From NCBI RefSeq assembly GCF_018343615.1, contig NZ_JAGYPI010000001.1, positions 1,568,960 to 1,632,959 on the forward strand: a DNA stretch of 64,000 bases, read 5' to 3'. This DNA is from Bacillus sp. FJAT-49736 (GTDB lineage: Bacteria > Bacillota > Bacilli > Bacillales > Bacillaceae_C). The notes beneath the pieces are model-generated. The model ran no database searches and was not told the DNA's origin. It saw nothing but the letters and a program-made list of their open reading frames with translations. Of the stretch, positions 9,845-19,733 are shown piece by piece. Position numbers and translations under genes: made by a program. Each line of letters opens with the position of its first letter. Within the stretch, counting starts at the first letter, position 1.

Positions 9845-9870
9845 AAAAGCTGGCATTATAGCCAGCTTTT
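9845..9870 (-). terminator. Terminator of the qcrABC operon
   Basis: AAAAGCTGGC and GCCAGCTTTT form a hairpin 10 bp beyond the qcrC stop. The stem ends supply the U-rich tail and it may act in both directions. Confidence 0.75.
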
Positions 9871-9879
9871 ATTGATTTA

Positions 9880-10653
9880 CTATTTAGATTTCAAGCTTGC
9901 GATGAATTCAGCAAGTTTTTTAAGCTCATCCGGTGTACCTTTAAACTGGTTAGCTGGCATTTTGCCCATACCGTGCTGAGCAATTTTTTCAATTTCTGCA
10001 GGACTCTTACCTGTATCAATTAGAGATGGTGCAGCTGCTCCACCTTGTAAGTTATCCCCATGACATGTCACACATGTTTGCTTAGAGAAGATTTTATATC
10101 CTTCTGCATTTTTATCAATATCTACTTGTGCAACAATCTTTCCTTGCTCATGTACCTTCGCCCAATCTTCATGAGCGGCAGCTTCCCAAGTAAGATAGAT
10201 TGTAGCTGCAAGTGCAAGCAGCATAAATCCAGTCGCAAATGGTCGTTTTAATGGACGACGTTCAGGACCGCGGTCAAGAAACGGAGCTAACAATAAACCT
10301 CCAAATGCTAGACCAGGAATCGCTATAATACCGATAACACTGTATTGTGCAGATGCATAAGAATACTTAAGTAATTGATAAAGGAATAAGAAATACCAGT
10401 CAGGTAAAGGAATATATCCTGTGTCTGTAGGATCCGCAATACGTTCAAGAGGTGATGGATGTGCTACAGTAAGGCATAAAAATCCGATTAAGAAAACTGC
10501 ACCAACTAGCCATTCCTTCAAAAGGAAATTTGGCCAAAAGGCTTCCGTTTTACCTGGATATTCCGAATAGTCTTTCGGAATCATTTGCTTGCGGTGAGAC
10601 GGAGCAGTAATTCGGGAATCGCCGACAAACTTCATCCCTTTTCCACGATGCAT
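9880..10653 (-). CDS. qcrC: Menaquinol:cytochrome c reductase, cytochrome b/c subunit
   Basis: QcrC is the fused subunit of the bacillar b6c complex: the N-terminal half supplies the subunit IV part of cytochrome b and the C-terminal half is a membrane-bound c-type cytochrome. The region near residues 50-160 has three hydrophobic segments (WLVGAVFLIGFLCLTVAH, GIIAIPGLAFGGLLLAPF, FMLLALAATIYLTW). The haem c site is CVTCHG near residue 192, with a Met ligand candidate in GMGKMPANQF. It has 257 aa, as expected. Haem attachment would rely on the ResB/ResC system encoded at the other end of the window. Confidence 0.96.
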   Translation of the reverse strand: MHRGKGMKFVGDSRITAPSHRKQMIPKDYSEYPGKTEAFWPNFLLKEWLVGAVFLIGFLCLTVAHPSPLERIADPTDTGYIPLPDWYFLFLYQLLKYSYASAQYSVIGIIAIPGLAFGGLLLAPFLDRGPERRPLKRPFATGFMLLALAATIYLTWEAAAHEDWAKVHEQGKIVAQVDIDKNAEGYKIFSKQTCVTCHGDNLQGGAAAPSLIDTGKSPAEIEKIAQHGMGKMPANQFKGTPDELKKLAEFIASLKSK

Positions 10654-10702
10654 TTAGTCCCCCTCCTTCGTAAATGTCTATTAATTTCAATCTGCGTAAA
10701 TT

Positions 10703-11377
10703 TTACAATGGACCAGAAATACCTTGTTTACGAATCATTAAGAAGTGAGCAGCCATCAATGCCATTAGAACTCCTGGCAAGAAAAATACATGAATGGCAA
10801 AGAAACGTGTTAATGTTTGTGCACCAACAATATCAGGATGGCCAGATAATAAAATCTTTGCATATGGTCCGATTAATGGAACCGAGTCTGCAATCTGAAG
10901 ACCAACCTTTGTTGCGAATAACGCCTTCATATCCCAAGGCAATAAATACCCTGTAAATCCAAGACCCATCATAACAAAGAAAATAAGTACACCCACGATC
11001 CAGTTAAGCTCACGTGGTTTCTTATATGCTCCTTGGAAGAAAACACGTAATGTATGTAAGAAGATCATTACAATTACAAGACTGGCTCCCCAATGGTGCA
11101 TACCACGGACAATTTGTCCAAATGCAACTTCATTTTGAAGATAGTAAACTGATTGCCAAGCGTTTTTGATATCCGGTACATAATACATAGTAAGGAACAT
11201 ACCAGATAAGATTTGAATGACAGTAACAAAAAATGTAAGTCCGCCGAAGCAATAGACAAATGCGCTAAAATGATGTGCAGGGTTTACATGTTCTGGTACC
11301 TCATGATCAGCAATATCCCGCCACAAAGGCGTAATATCTAAACGCTCGTCAACCCAATCATATAGTTTATTAAGCAT
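10703..11377 (-). CDS. qcrB: Menaquinol:cytochrome c reductase, cytochrome b6 subunit
   Basis: QcrB is the haem-b subunit that oxidises menaquinol in the membrane. The 224-aa protein shows four transmembrane helices and the haem-ligand histidines in MHHWGASLV / HTLRVFF and FFAIHVFFLPG / AHFLMIRKQGISGP, plus the conserved GYLLPWD. A strong site (AAAGGAGG) precedes the ATG. It lies between qcrA and qcrC with short spacers. Confidence 0.97.
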   Translation of the reverse strand: MLNKLYDWVDERLDITPLWRDIADHEVPEHVNPAHHFSAFVYCFGGLTFFVTVIQILSGMFLTMYYVPDIKNAWQSVYYLQNEVAFGQIVRGMHHWGASLVIVMIFLHTLRVFFQGAYKKPRELNWIVGVLIFFVMMGLGFTGYLLPWDMKALFATKVGLQIADSVPLIGPYAKILLSGHPDIVGAQTLTRFFAIHVFFLPGVLMALMAAHFLMIRKQGISGPL

Positions 11378-11391
11378 GAATTACGCCTCCT

Positions 11392-11901
11392 TTATTTAAC
11401 AAATGCATTTGCTTGCGGTTTTCCTAAGTATAGGTAACCATCTTTGACTTTTGTTGGATAGGAATCCAATGGTTTGGCTGGTGGCGTACCTGGAACATTT
11501 TTTCCGCTTTTCTCATAACGGCCACCATGACAAGGACAATAAAATTGATTTGGATGGTCTTTATTTGCATTCCAGTTAACTGTACAGCCTAAATGCTTAC
11601 AAATAGGTGATAAAGCAACAATGTCTCCCTTGCTGTCTTTATATACCCATGCTGTTTGTGTGACATCTGACTTATACCACGCATCAACTTCTTCATATGT
11701 AAAGTCAATCTTTTGTGGTTGGTCTGTTAAATCACTAACTTTTAGCTTAGTAGCATGAAAATCTCCTGCAGCTTCTGTTTTTAACACTGGATCAACTGCA
11801 AAACGAACCATCGGCATCAGAATTCCAGCTGCCATAAATCCACCTACACCCGTAAGTGTATAGCTTAGAAACTGACGTCTTGATACAGGATTCTTGCTCA
11901 T
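11392..11901 (-). CDS. qcrA: Menaquinol:cytochrome c reductase, Rieske iron-sulfur subunit
   Basis: QcrA carries the 2Fe-2S Rieske centre. The two ligand loops are CKHLGC and CPCHGG, separated in the normal way, and the N-terminus SRRQFLSYTLTGVGGF looks like a Tat-type signal anchor (SRRQFL). It has 169 aa, typical. It is the first gene of qcrABC and has a vegetative promoter about 80 bp upstream (11978-12006). Confidence 0.97.
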   Translation of the reverse strand: MSKNPVSRRQFLSYTLTGVGGFMAAGILMPMVRFAVDPVLKTEAAGDFHATKLKVSDLTDQPQKIDFTYEEVDAWYKSDVTQTAWVYKDSKGDIVALSPICKHLGCTVNWNANKDHPNQFYCPCHGGRYEKSGKNVPGTPPAKPLDSYPTKVKDGYLYLGKPQANAFVK

Positions 11902-11977
11902 CCCTTTTTCCCCCCTCTAGCAGTAAGGTAAGTCCAATGGACATAATAATCGCACAAATACAATCTAGGACATAACA

Positions 11978-12006
11978 ATGATATATCAAACATATTAGAA
12001 GGTCAA
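11978..12006 (-). promoter_or_regulatory. Sigma-A promoter of qcrABC
   Basis: On the minus strand TTGACC (12001-12006), a 17-bp spacer and TATCAT (11978-11983). In B. subtilis qcr is controlled by AbrB, Spo0A and CcpA; no operator was assigned here. Confidence 0.65.
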
Positions 12007-12129
12007 TAACCTCCGTTTGTAAAAGATGACAACAATGTGACATAATTCCGAAATATTTATTGCCAATTTTGTCCTATTTTACATTTAGTTGTGAATAAAA
12101 AATCTTATTTATGAGTAAAAAAAGCTACA

Positions 12130-12591
12130 TTATATATTTTGCCATTTTTGCACTATAATATTTATTAATTGTTTTACTTGATCCTCTAGTAAAGAATGCT
12201 TGAATTTTTCTTCCATATTTTCCAAAGGTATTGAAGGAAGCCAAATGATGTTTTCTGAAAAGGGTTCTTTTATATCCCTCCAAAAACTATCGGAAGTGAT
12301 ATAAAAAACATGTAAAAAGCCGTTTTCCTTTAATGTTCCCTCCCATTCCTGTAAAGTGTTCTTTTTGAGGTTCTCATCTGATTCTAATAAGTACGTTAGC
12401 GGTGGAAATAACAACATTCTCCCTCTAAATTGATGTTCAAGATGGAGTGTTAGTAAACTAATGAACTCCCCTTGTGATGCTGATTGTTTCATATTATCAC
12501 CCAAACCAAGAGAGATAAGAGGGACAATTGCCGTATCAATAAATTGCTTTTCTCTTAAATAAAGTTCTACATCTTTGCCATTCCAATTCAT
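12130..12591 (-). CDS. ypiF: Conserved protein YpiF (DUF2487)
   Basis: This 153-aa soluble protein is recognised from its position upstream of qcrA and from its beginning (WNGKDVELYLREKQFIDTAIVPL), typical of the DUF2487/YpiF family. No catalytic motif or membrane segment is evident, and the function is unknown. The ATG follows AGGAGTG with correct spacing. Its separate spacer on both sides suggests it is not strictly part of the qcr operon here. Confidence 0.8.
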   Translation of the reverse strand: MNWNGKDVELYLREKQFIDTAIVPLISLGLGDNMKQSASQGEFISLLTLHLEHQFRGRMLLFPPLTYLLESDENLKKNTLQEWEGTLKENGFLHVFYITSDSFWRDIKEPFSENIIWLPSIPLENMEEKFKHSLLEDQVKQLINIIVQKWQNI

Positions 12592-12681
12592 ATAAACACT
12601 CCTACATTTATAATTCCGACAAATCTATCATATCATGCAACATTTTTTTAACCAAGGTAGGTTATCGGTCCTTTTCATAAC

Positions 12682-12714
12682 AAAAAATAAAAGCCCTCAT
12701 CATTAAGGGGGCTT
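12682..12714 (-). terminator. Terminator after ypiA-ypiB
   Basis: On the minus strand AAGCCCCCTT pairs with GAGGGCTT across a short loop, followed by TTTATTTTTT. Confidence 0.75.
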
Positions 12715-12727
12715 AGACTTTAAGGAG

Positions 12728-13303
<576 letters not shown>

Positions 13304-13306
13304 TTA

Positions 13307-14566
13307 TTATTTTTCAAAACGTTCCAAAAGCATAATCCATTCTTCATTCGTCGGGTCTTCTTGTACAAGAGTTTGAAAAATTTGAGCAGCTTCCTCTCTC
13401 TTTCCTTCCTCAATAAGAAAATATCCATATTCTTCAAGGAATTCAAGGTTATTCTTTAAATCATTATATGCTAGCTCATAATATTTTAATGCATGTGAAA
13501 ATTGTTCTAAATGATGATAGCTTACTGCCATATCCCAATAAAGAAGCGGATCTGGTTCACCTTCCTGTTCAAGGACAGAAGAAATTTCCACTACATCTTC
13601 ATACCTCTTTTGATGCAGGAATAATTTATTTAAGGTTAAAGCAGCATCTATATATCCTGGGTCCAGAACTAAAGATTGTCTAAAATAATCCTCTGCTAAC
13701 TCTTCATCTCCGGCTTTTAAAGCGATTTTACCTCCAAATTGATATAATTCCTTATTAAATTCATCTACTTTAATGCCTGCTTTAACAACCTCAAGTGCAT
13801 GAGCAATATCTTCCTCGTGTTCGTATGCTCGACCTAAGTATAAATATAAAGAATGAAATTCAGGGTCCAATTCCTTAAGCTTTAAAAATAGATCAATAGC
13901 TTTTCGATAATATCCAGCCTTATACGCGGTAAAGCCGAATCCAAATAAAGTATTTATTTCTAAGTGGTCCTCTAGAGCTTGATCATAATGCGGAAGTGCT
14001 TCTTCAAATTCTCCGGCCGAGCTCAATACTTCCGCCAGCCTAGCATGAATATTATTTCCTGCAATATTTTCTTGGCCTTGATCAATTAAGCTTTTAAAAT
14101 ATCTAACCGCATCTACATAATTCCCGCTCGCTGTATATAATTCACCTAATGCAAAATCAATGATCGGTTCATTAGGTAGGATTTCCTTTGCCTCCTGCAG
14201 CTTCCGTTCGCTTACTTCTATTAGCCCCTGCATTTGATACAAATCCGCTAATAAAAGCAATGCCCTTGGATAGTCAGGGTCCGTTTCAGATATTGATCCA
14301 AGTAAAAAGATGGAATCATCCTCTTGATCTAAATCTAAAAGTACCTCTGCTAATAAAATTTTTAATTCCCCATCATCGGGAAATTGTAGGATCAATTGTT
14401 CATAAAGTTCTTTTGCCTCTTTTAAAAACCCTAAATGATATAATTCCTGCGCAGATTGAAAGATCTCTTCATCCGTTCCTTCCGCTTTTATTTTACGTAA
14501 ATAGCTTTCAGCTTTTTTCATATTTCCATCTTCTATATGCTGTAACATTTGCTGTACAAGTAACAT
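13307..14566 (-). CDS. ypiA: Tetratricopeptide repeat protein YpiA
   Basis: This 419-aa protein consists almost wholly of TPR helices: repeats such as GFLKEAKELYEQLILQFPDD, NYVDAVRYFKSLIDQG, YYRKAIDLFLKLKELDPEF and DEELAEDYFRQSLVLDPGY recur every 34 residues or so. It would act as a protein-binding scaffold in the cytoplasm, and its partner cannot be read from sequence. Position next to ypiB agrees with B. subtilis. AAAGGATACAGT precedes the ATG. Confidence 0.9.
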   Translation of the reverse strand: MLLVQQMLQHIEDGNMKKAESYLRKIKAEGTDEEIFQSAQELYHLGFLKEAKELYEQLILQFPDDGELKILLAEVLLDLDQEDDSIFLLGSISETDPDYPRALLLLADLYQMQGLIEVSERKLQEAKEILPNEPIIDFALGELYTASGNYVDAVRYFKSLIDQGQENIAGNNIHARLAEVLSSAGEFEEALPHYDQALEDHLEINTLFGFGFTAYKAGYYRKAIDLFLKLKELDPEFHSLYLYLGRAYEHEEDIAHALEVVKAGIKVDEFNKELYQFGGKIALKAGDEELAEDYFRQSLVLDPGYIDAALTLNKLFLHQKRYEDVVEISSVLEQEGEPDPLLYWDMAVSYHHLEQFSHALKYYELAYNDLKNNLEFLEEYGYFLIEEGKREEAAQIFQTLVQEDPTNEEWIMLLERFEK

Positions 14567-14619
14567 ACTGTATCCTTTCTACGATCAATAATTTATTCAT
14601 AGCTGATTAAGAAAGAGCA

Positions 14620-15501
14620 TTAAACAAAGAGAGAAGTTCTTTTTATTTTAAGCTCTTCTCCAAAACCCGGCCGAAAGTTAACCATATTACAAACCGTTGT
14701 AATGCTACCTTTATGAACCATGACGGCTAACTTATCTTTATCATAATGAATACCGGCTTGTTCATCAACTTTATCAGCTTTGAAATATAAGTTATAATTT
14801 ATTTCGCTCCCTACACTTAAATCTCCTCTTTTTGGGTATACACCAAATTTCTTCAATTTTTTCATTTCAATTGGATTTTTTTCGCGAATTTCATCGAAAA
14901 CATGCGAAATTTTTTCTTTTTCCAATATTTCTCTCCATAATTTTAAAAGATTCTTTTTCACAGTCTTTTGTTCTGACATTATTATTGGAACTAGTACTGG
15001 GTTATAAGGAAACATAGCTTCTCTTATCCATCCCCATGCAATATTAAATATATCCTCCATCCTATTTATTTCCACAAAAATGATAGGGATGCTATTTCTT
15101 TTACATTTCCTGATTAATGATGTAGTAAGCTTTTCCAATGGAAGTCTAACAGCCATAATATAATCAATCGGACTATTGAGAAGGAAAAGCATTTTTTTAC
15201 GCTTTTCTTCTTCAAATTGATTCTCATATTGGATGGAAAAGGTGCTAATCATTGTATTACAGCCTTTTAATAGAAAATTTTCAATAAAGTACTGTTTCAT
15301 TGCTTGAAAATCAGTAGGAGGGCTATCCAAATCAAGCATTACATGGGTTGGGGTCATAACATAATCAGAAAGATCCATTCTAATATAATGATTTCTTGTA
15401 TAGGAATCCTTCATCGAGTAAATTTTGTTATCTTTCACTAGTAAAGAAGTTTTTTTTTCCAGGTTTTCTATCGCAATATTTGCTTTTTCAATGATATACA
15501 T
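14620..15501 (-). CDS. Amidohydrolase-like protein lacking the metal site (function unknown)
   Basis: This 293-aa protein is not assigned a name. Its ends look like the composite sandwich of metallo-dependent hydrolases: the N-terminus has the LLVKDNKIYSMK ... MDLSDYVMTP pattern, and the C-terminal YPKRGDLSVGSEINYNLYF resembles the usual P-x-x-G-x-L-x-x-G-S-D-A-D strand. Where active enzymes carry HxH after the V-x-P-G strand, this one reads TPTHVMLDLDSPP, and no further His pair typical of the barrel is seen. It is therefore probably non-catalytic. It starts after GGAGGG and lies between the aro operon terminator and ypiA. Confidence 0.6.
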   Translation of the reverse strand: MYIIEKANIAIENLEKKTSLLVKDNKIYSMKDSYTRNHYIRMDLSDYVMTPTHVMLDLDSPPTDFQAMKQYFIENFLLKGCNTMISTFSIQYENQFEEEKRKKMLFLLNSPIDYIMAVRLPLEKLTTSLIRKCKRNSIPIIFVEINRMEDIFNIAWGWIREAMFPYNPVLVPIIMSEQKTVKKNLLKLWREILEKEKISHVFDEIREKNPIEMKKLKKFGVYPKRGDLSVGSEINYNLYFKADKVDEQAGIHYDKDKLAVMVHKGSITTVCNMVNFRPGFGEELKIKRTSLFV

Positions 15502-15560
15502 TTTATTCCCTCCAGATTTTTCATTCTATAGACAAGCTATGAAAAATAGAGAATAAAAAT

Positions 15561-15594
15561 GACAAAAAGAAACTACTACTAGTTTCTTTTTGTC
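15561..15594 (-). terminator. Terminator of the aromatic operon
   Basis: ACAAAAAGAAACT and AGTTTCTTTTTGT form a near-perfect hairpin 20 bp past the aroA stop. It could act in both directions. Confidence 0.75.
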
Positions 15595-15614
15595 CACAAG
15601 TGAAATCAATAAAA

Positions 15615-16904
15615 CTACCCAATAATTTTTTGTATATCTTCAAAAAAGCCAGGATACGAGACATTAATTGCATCAGAACCTTCTAGGAAAACCTCTTCCT
15701 GACAAATTAACGCAGCGATTGCCAGCATCATACCTATTCTATGGTCCCCATAGCTGCTGACGAAACCTCCGGTTAAAGTAGATTTACCATAAATAATCAT
15801 TCCATCATCCGTTGCTTCAATTTTAGCACCTAACCGCGTCAATTCCGCTACAACTGCATCAATGCGATTCGTTTCCTTCACTTTTAACTCCTCAGCATTT
15901 TTAATGATGGTTTTACCATCAGCCTGTGTAGCAAGCAATGCAATAATAGGGAGTTCATCTATTAATCTTGGAATTATGTCGCCGGATATTTCAATCCCCT
16001 TTAGATTCGAGCTCCTAACTGTAATTGTTCCCATCGGTTCAAACATATCCTTACCATTATCATTTATGATAATATCAGCACCCATTTCCTTTAATACATC
16101 GATTATACCTGTTCTTGTTGGGTTTAAACCAACATTCTTCAAGACGACTTCACTATTGTTGACAATTGCTGCGGCTACCATAAAAAATGCTGCTGAAGAT
16201 ATATCACCTGGAACATATACGTTCTGCCCAGTCAGTTCTTGGTTTCCTTGCACCGATATATGCCTATTTTGAATGGAGATTTGACCTCCAAATTGCTGTA
16301 TCATCCTTTCTGTATGGTCCCTTGTTGCAGCAGGTTCAATTATGGTCGTTTCTCCGGCTGCCTGCAATCCTGCTAACAAAATAGCGGACTTTACTTGTGC
16401 GCTTGCGACAGGAAGCTGGTAGTTTAAAGGCTGTAACGCATTACCTTGAACCGCAATTGGAGTGTAGTTTCCATTTTCGCGCCCATTAATGCTCGCTCCC
16501 ATTTCCCGCAGCGGATGGACGACACGATTCATTGGTCTTCTGGCAATTGATTCATCTCCTATAATGACAGAATGAAACGGTCTTCCCGCCAGAATCCCTA
16601 GCATTAACCTTGTGGTAGTACCTGAATTTCCTACATCGAGAATATCCGTTGGTTCCTTTAAGCCACTCCATCCTTCTCCAACAATAATAATTTCATTATC
16701 ATTCTGCTTAATACTTACACCTAATTGCCGAAAGCAAGAAATAGTATTTAAACAATCAGCACCAAATAAAAAATTGCGGACAGTTGTTTCACCATTTGCA
16801 ATCGAACCAAACATGATTGCCCGATGGGAGATTGATTTATCTCCAGGGACTGAGATTATTCCGTGTAAATTCTTTTGATTATACGTTAGCTGTTTCTGTT
16901 CCAC
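15615..16904 (-). CDS. aroA: 3-phosphoshikimate 1-carboxyvinyltransferase (EPSP synthase)
   Basis: EPSP synthase joins shikimate 3-phosphate and phosphoenolpyruvate in the sixth shikimate step. Conserved motifs are [22 protein letters not shown] with the PEP-binding loop, the arginine-rich RRPMNR and the C-terminal [11 protein letters not shown]. The GTG at 16902-16904 has AAGGGTGA five bases upstream and is preferred over a GTG three codons earlier whose site would overlap it, giving 429 aa. B. subtilis calls this gene aroE. It is last in the aromatic run, 190 bp after tyrA, so an internal promoter is possible. Confidence 0.95.
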   Translation of the reverse strand: MEQKQLTYNQKNLHGIISVPGDKSISHRAIMFGSIANGETTVRNFLFGADCLNTISCFRQLGVSIKQNDNEIIIVGEGWSGLKEPTDILDVGNSGTTTRLMLGILAGRPFHSVIIGDESIARRPMNRVVHPLREMGASINGRENGNYTPIAVQGNALQPLNYQLPVASAQVKSAILLAGLQAAGETTIIEPAATRDHTERMIQQFGGQISIQNRHISVQGNQELTGQNVYVPGDISSAAFFMVAAAIVNNSEVVLKNVGLNPTRTGIIDVLKEMGADIIINDNGKDMFEPMGTITVRSSNLKGIEISGDIIPRLIDELPIIALLATQADGKTIIKNAEELKVKETNRIDAVVAELTRLGAKIEATDDGMIIYGKSTLTGGFVSSYGDHRIGMMLAIAALICQEEVFLEGSDAINVSYPGFFEDIQKIIG

Positions 16905-17094
16905 TGCTTTCACCCTTTTATCAATGGCTGTTTACCTATAAATTATTACTTTCGTATATGTTACAAATTTCAATATAGGAAGTTTCAGAGCATCTTTTCT
17001 TCCAAAAATTATTTCTTCATAATAAAGTAAGGATACTATAAAATTTTCATATACAAAAGCAACATAGATTAAGAAAAGAGAATTGTAGTTAATT

Positions 17095-18198
17095 TTATTG
17101 GATAAATAAATCATAGGTTGTTCTTTTTTCTAAGCATTCTTTTGCAAGGCCACGATCTTGTTCATTTTGAAAACTAATTCTTAACACACCATATATATCT
17201 TCTCTTGTTTCTAGAATTCTAATGTTCGTGATACTTATATTTTCTTCCGCTAAGTAACCGGTAATTTCCGATATTACCCCAGGATAGTCTGGAACATCAA
17301 TAAATAAATCATAAAAGGAATGAATGGCACCTGTTGAATGAGATGGAAGCTCGTCACGAAAAATCTTTGCTTCTTGAAAAAATGAAAATAGCTTTTCAAA
17401 TTTCTCCTCTTCAATTAATTCTGTTACTTGGTTCATTTTAACCTGCCACTGCCTCAATAACTTTAACAATACATCTTTGTTCAATACGCAAATACTAGCC
17501 CACATATTTGGATCTGCGGATGCTATTCTTGTAATATCCCGAAAGCCTCCCGCTGCTAATCTAGATAACAAAGGAAATGTTGATTGATAGTCTTTTGCTT
17601 GCTCTACTAATGAAGAAGCTATAATATGCGGGAAATGGCTTAGTATACCCGTCATTTCATCATGATCTTCCGCAGTCAACTCAATAAATCTTGCCTTTGT
17701 ACCAGATAACCAATCTTTTACTAGCTTTAATTGATGCGCCGATTGATGGGATGTAGGTGTTAAGATATAAAAGGCATTTTCAAATAATTGATCCTTCGCT
17801 GCTGTAACACCGCTTTTATGGGAACCTGCCATTGGATGCCCGCCGATAAAAGCTATTCCTTTTTCAGCAAGCTGCAATGCTTTTTTTACAATGCTCTTTT
17901 TCGTACTGCCTGTATCAGTTATAAGTACATGTTCTTTCAACGACATATTTGCTAATTGTTCCATTAATCTTTCCGTCTCCAAAACAGGGGTAGCAAGGAT
18001 AATTAAATCTGCTATTTCTGCACCTTTTTGAAAGGACTCTGCTCTTTTATCTATTACTTTCAGGAAGCTCGCTTTATCCATTTCCTCCGTAACTACATCA
18101 AATCCATATATTACAGAATTCGGATGCTGTTTTTTTATCGTTAATGCCAGTGAGCCTCCAATTAGTCCAAGTCCTGCGATAAATACATTTCCACGCAT
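17095..18198 (-). CDS. tyrA: Prephenate dehydrogenase
   Basis: TyrA oxidatively decarboxylates prephenate to 4-hydroxyphenylpyruvate for tyrosine. The N-terminal NAD fold shows AGLGLIGGSLALTIK, the active-site region carries GGHPMAGSHKSGV, and the C-terminus (after residue 295 or so) is an ACT domain (DVPDYPGVISEITGYLAEENISI), the usual place of tyrosine feedback. It has 367 aa. GGGAGGG precedes the ATG. It follows hisC by 35 bp, as in the B. subtilis supraoperon. Confidence 0.95.
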   Translation of the reverse strand: MRGNVFIAGLGLIGGSLALTIKKQHPNSVIYGFDVVTEEMDKASFLKVIDKRAESFQKGAEIADLIILATPVLETERLMEQLANMSLKEHVLITDTGSTKKSIVKKALQLAEKGIAFIGGHPMAGSHKSGVTAAKDQLFENAFYILTPTSHQSAHQLKLVKDWLSGTKARFIELTAEDHDEMTGILSHFPHIIASSLVEQAKDYQSTFPLLSRLAAGGFRDITRIASADPNMWASICVLNKDVLLKLLRQWQVKMNQVTELIEEEKFEKLFSFFQEAKIFRDELPSHSTGAIHSFYDLFIDVPDYPGVISEITGYLAEENISITNIRILETREDIYGVLRISFQNEQDRGLAKECLEKRTTYDLFIQ

Positions 18199-18233
18199 GA
18201 AAACCCTCCCTTAGATGCATGCAATTTCCATTT

Positions 18234-19322
18234 TTATTTTTGTTCTAAAAATTCTTTTATTGCGTTCCTTACTTGAAGATTTTGCTCCTCTAAGCCAAGT
18301 GTGATTCGTACTCCCGTTGGGAAACCTAATGATTTTCCGGAACGGACAATAAGACCTTTTGATAATAAAAATTGAGAAACCTCATCTCCATCGTGAGCAA
18401 AATCTATTAGGATGAAATTTCCTTGTGTAGGATAATAGTTCAAGTGGCTTTCTTGACAGAATATATAATATTTTTGTTTCTCTACTTCATTTTTTCTGTA
18501 ACAGTTTTCTACAAAATCTTGGTCCATTATTGCTGCCGATGCTGCTAATTGACCTAATACATTTGTATTAAATGGCGGCCTCGCGGGTTCAAGCTTTTGA
18601 ATATTATCATAGGACGATACCCCATATCCAACCCTAAAACTAGCCAATCCATATATTTTCGAAAAAGTTCTCATTACAATTAAATTAGGAAACTTATTAA
18701 TGAATTTAATGGAATTATAGACAATATCCTTGCTTACATATTCATGGTAAGCTTCATCAAGAACTACTAGGACATCCCTTGGTACGCCCTCCAAAAATGA
18801 CACTAATTCCGCTTCTGGAATATATAAACCAGTTGGATTATTTGGGCTGCATATCCATACTATTGCTGTATTTCCATCTATTTGCTGAAGCATCCCCTTC
18901 AAATCATGGGATCCTTCTATTAAATCAACCTCACGAACTAATGCCCCCTCAATAACAGCATTATGCTTATATTGGGTAAATGTAGGGGTAGCCATTACAG
19001 CATTTTTCCCTGGTTCGAGAAGCGCTCTGGAAATAATTTGAATCAGTTCATCCGTGCCATTTGTAAAAATAAGCTGTCCAGGATCTACCCCAAGTAAATC
19101 AGCTGTAGCATTACGCAAATTTGAAGCGTTTCCGTCAGGATAAAGCATAAAAGATGGCTTGAAATTTTCAAGAGCTTGATCAACCTTTGTAGAGTAACCA
19201 TACGGATTTTCATTGGAAGCCAATTTTACTATTTGTTCTAATTGATATTGCTTTTTAACCTCATCAATCGATTTACCAGGCTTATATGCTTCTAAATTAT
19301 ATATTTGATTCTTCCATTTCAT
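18234..19322 (-). CDS. hisC: Histidinol-phosphate / aromatic aminotransferase
   Basis: HisC is a PLP enzyme that in bacilli serves both histidine synthesis and the final transamination of tyrosine and phenylalanine, which explains its place in the aromatic operon. Visible motifs are KLASNENPYG, the PNNPTG turn, LDEAYHEY with the PLP-binding Asp, and TFSKIYGLASFRVGYG with the Schiff-base Lys. It has 362 aa. It starts only 18 bp after aroH. In B. subtilis six trp genes lie at this junction; none is present here. Confidence 0.95.
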   Translation of the reverse strand: MKWKNQIYNLEAYKPGKSIDEVKKQYQLEQIVKLASNENPYGYSTKVDQALENFKPSFMLYPDGNASNLRNATADLLGVDPGQLIFTNGTDELIQIISRALLEPGKNAVMATPTFTQYKHNAVIEGALVREVDLIEGSHDLKGMLQQIDGNTAIVWICSPNNPTGLYIPEAELVSFLEGVPRDVLVVLDEAYHEYVSKDIVYNSIKFINKFPNLIVMRTFSKIYGLASFRVGYGVSSYDNIQKLEPARPPFNTNVLGQLAASAAIMDQDFVENCYRKNEVEKQKYYIFCQESHLNYYPTQGNFILIDFAHDGDEVSQFLLSKGLIVRSGKSLGFPTGVRITLGLEEQNLQVRNAIKEFLEQK

Positions 19323-19340
19323 AGTTTTACCTCCCCCTAT

Positions 19341-19706
19341 TCAAACAACATCTAAGTCAGGTCTAAGGATAGTAGCATTATTTAAATATACATGCTTTAA
19401 TAAATGCTGCGGTTTACTTGTATTAATATGAAGCATAACTCTTATACATAATGGCAAACTATTAATAACAGGTATTTCTTGCAAACACATTACCGGAACA
19501 AACTTCCAATCTGGGAATCTTCTTAAAGCCTTTGAAGGAAAAGTGGAATGAATATCTGATGTAACCGATATGAAAACAGAAGCAACATTTGTTGCTTCTA
19601 TCCCATTTGTATCAATCATTTTCTGCAATAATTCTTCTGCAGCATCTATGACGAGATCCTCACAATCACTAGAAACTGTTGTTGCCCCTCTTATTCCGCG
19701 AATCAT
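19341..19706 (-). CDS. aroH: Chorismate mutase, AroH class
   Basis: This small trimeric enzyme converts chorismate to prephenate. The 121-aa protein starts MIRGIRGATTV with the active-site Arg and contains SVTSDIHSTFPSKALR and CIRVMLHIN, characteristic of the AroH fold rather than the AroQ fold. AAAGGGGAG precedes the ATG. It lies between aroB and hisC. Confidence 0.96.
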   Translation of the reverse strand: MIRGIRGATTVSSDCEDLVIDAAEELLQKMIDTNGIEATNVASVFISVTSDIHSTFPSKALRRFPDWKFVPVMCLQEIPVINSLPLCIRVMLHINTSKPQHLLKHVYLNNATILRPDLDVV

Positions 19707-19733
19707 TTCGTTCTCCCCTTTTTACACTCATCT

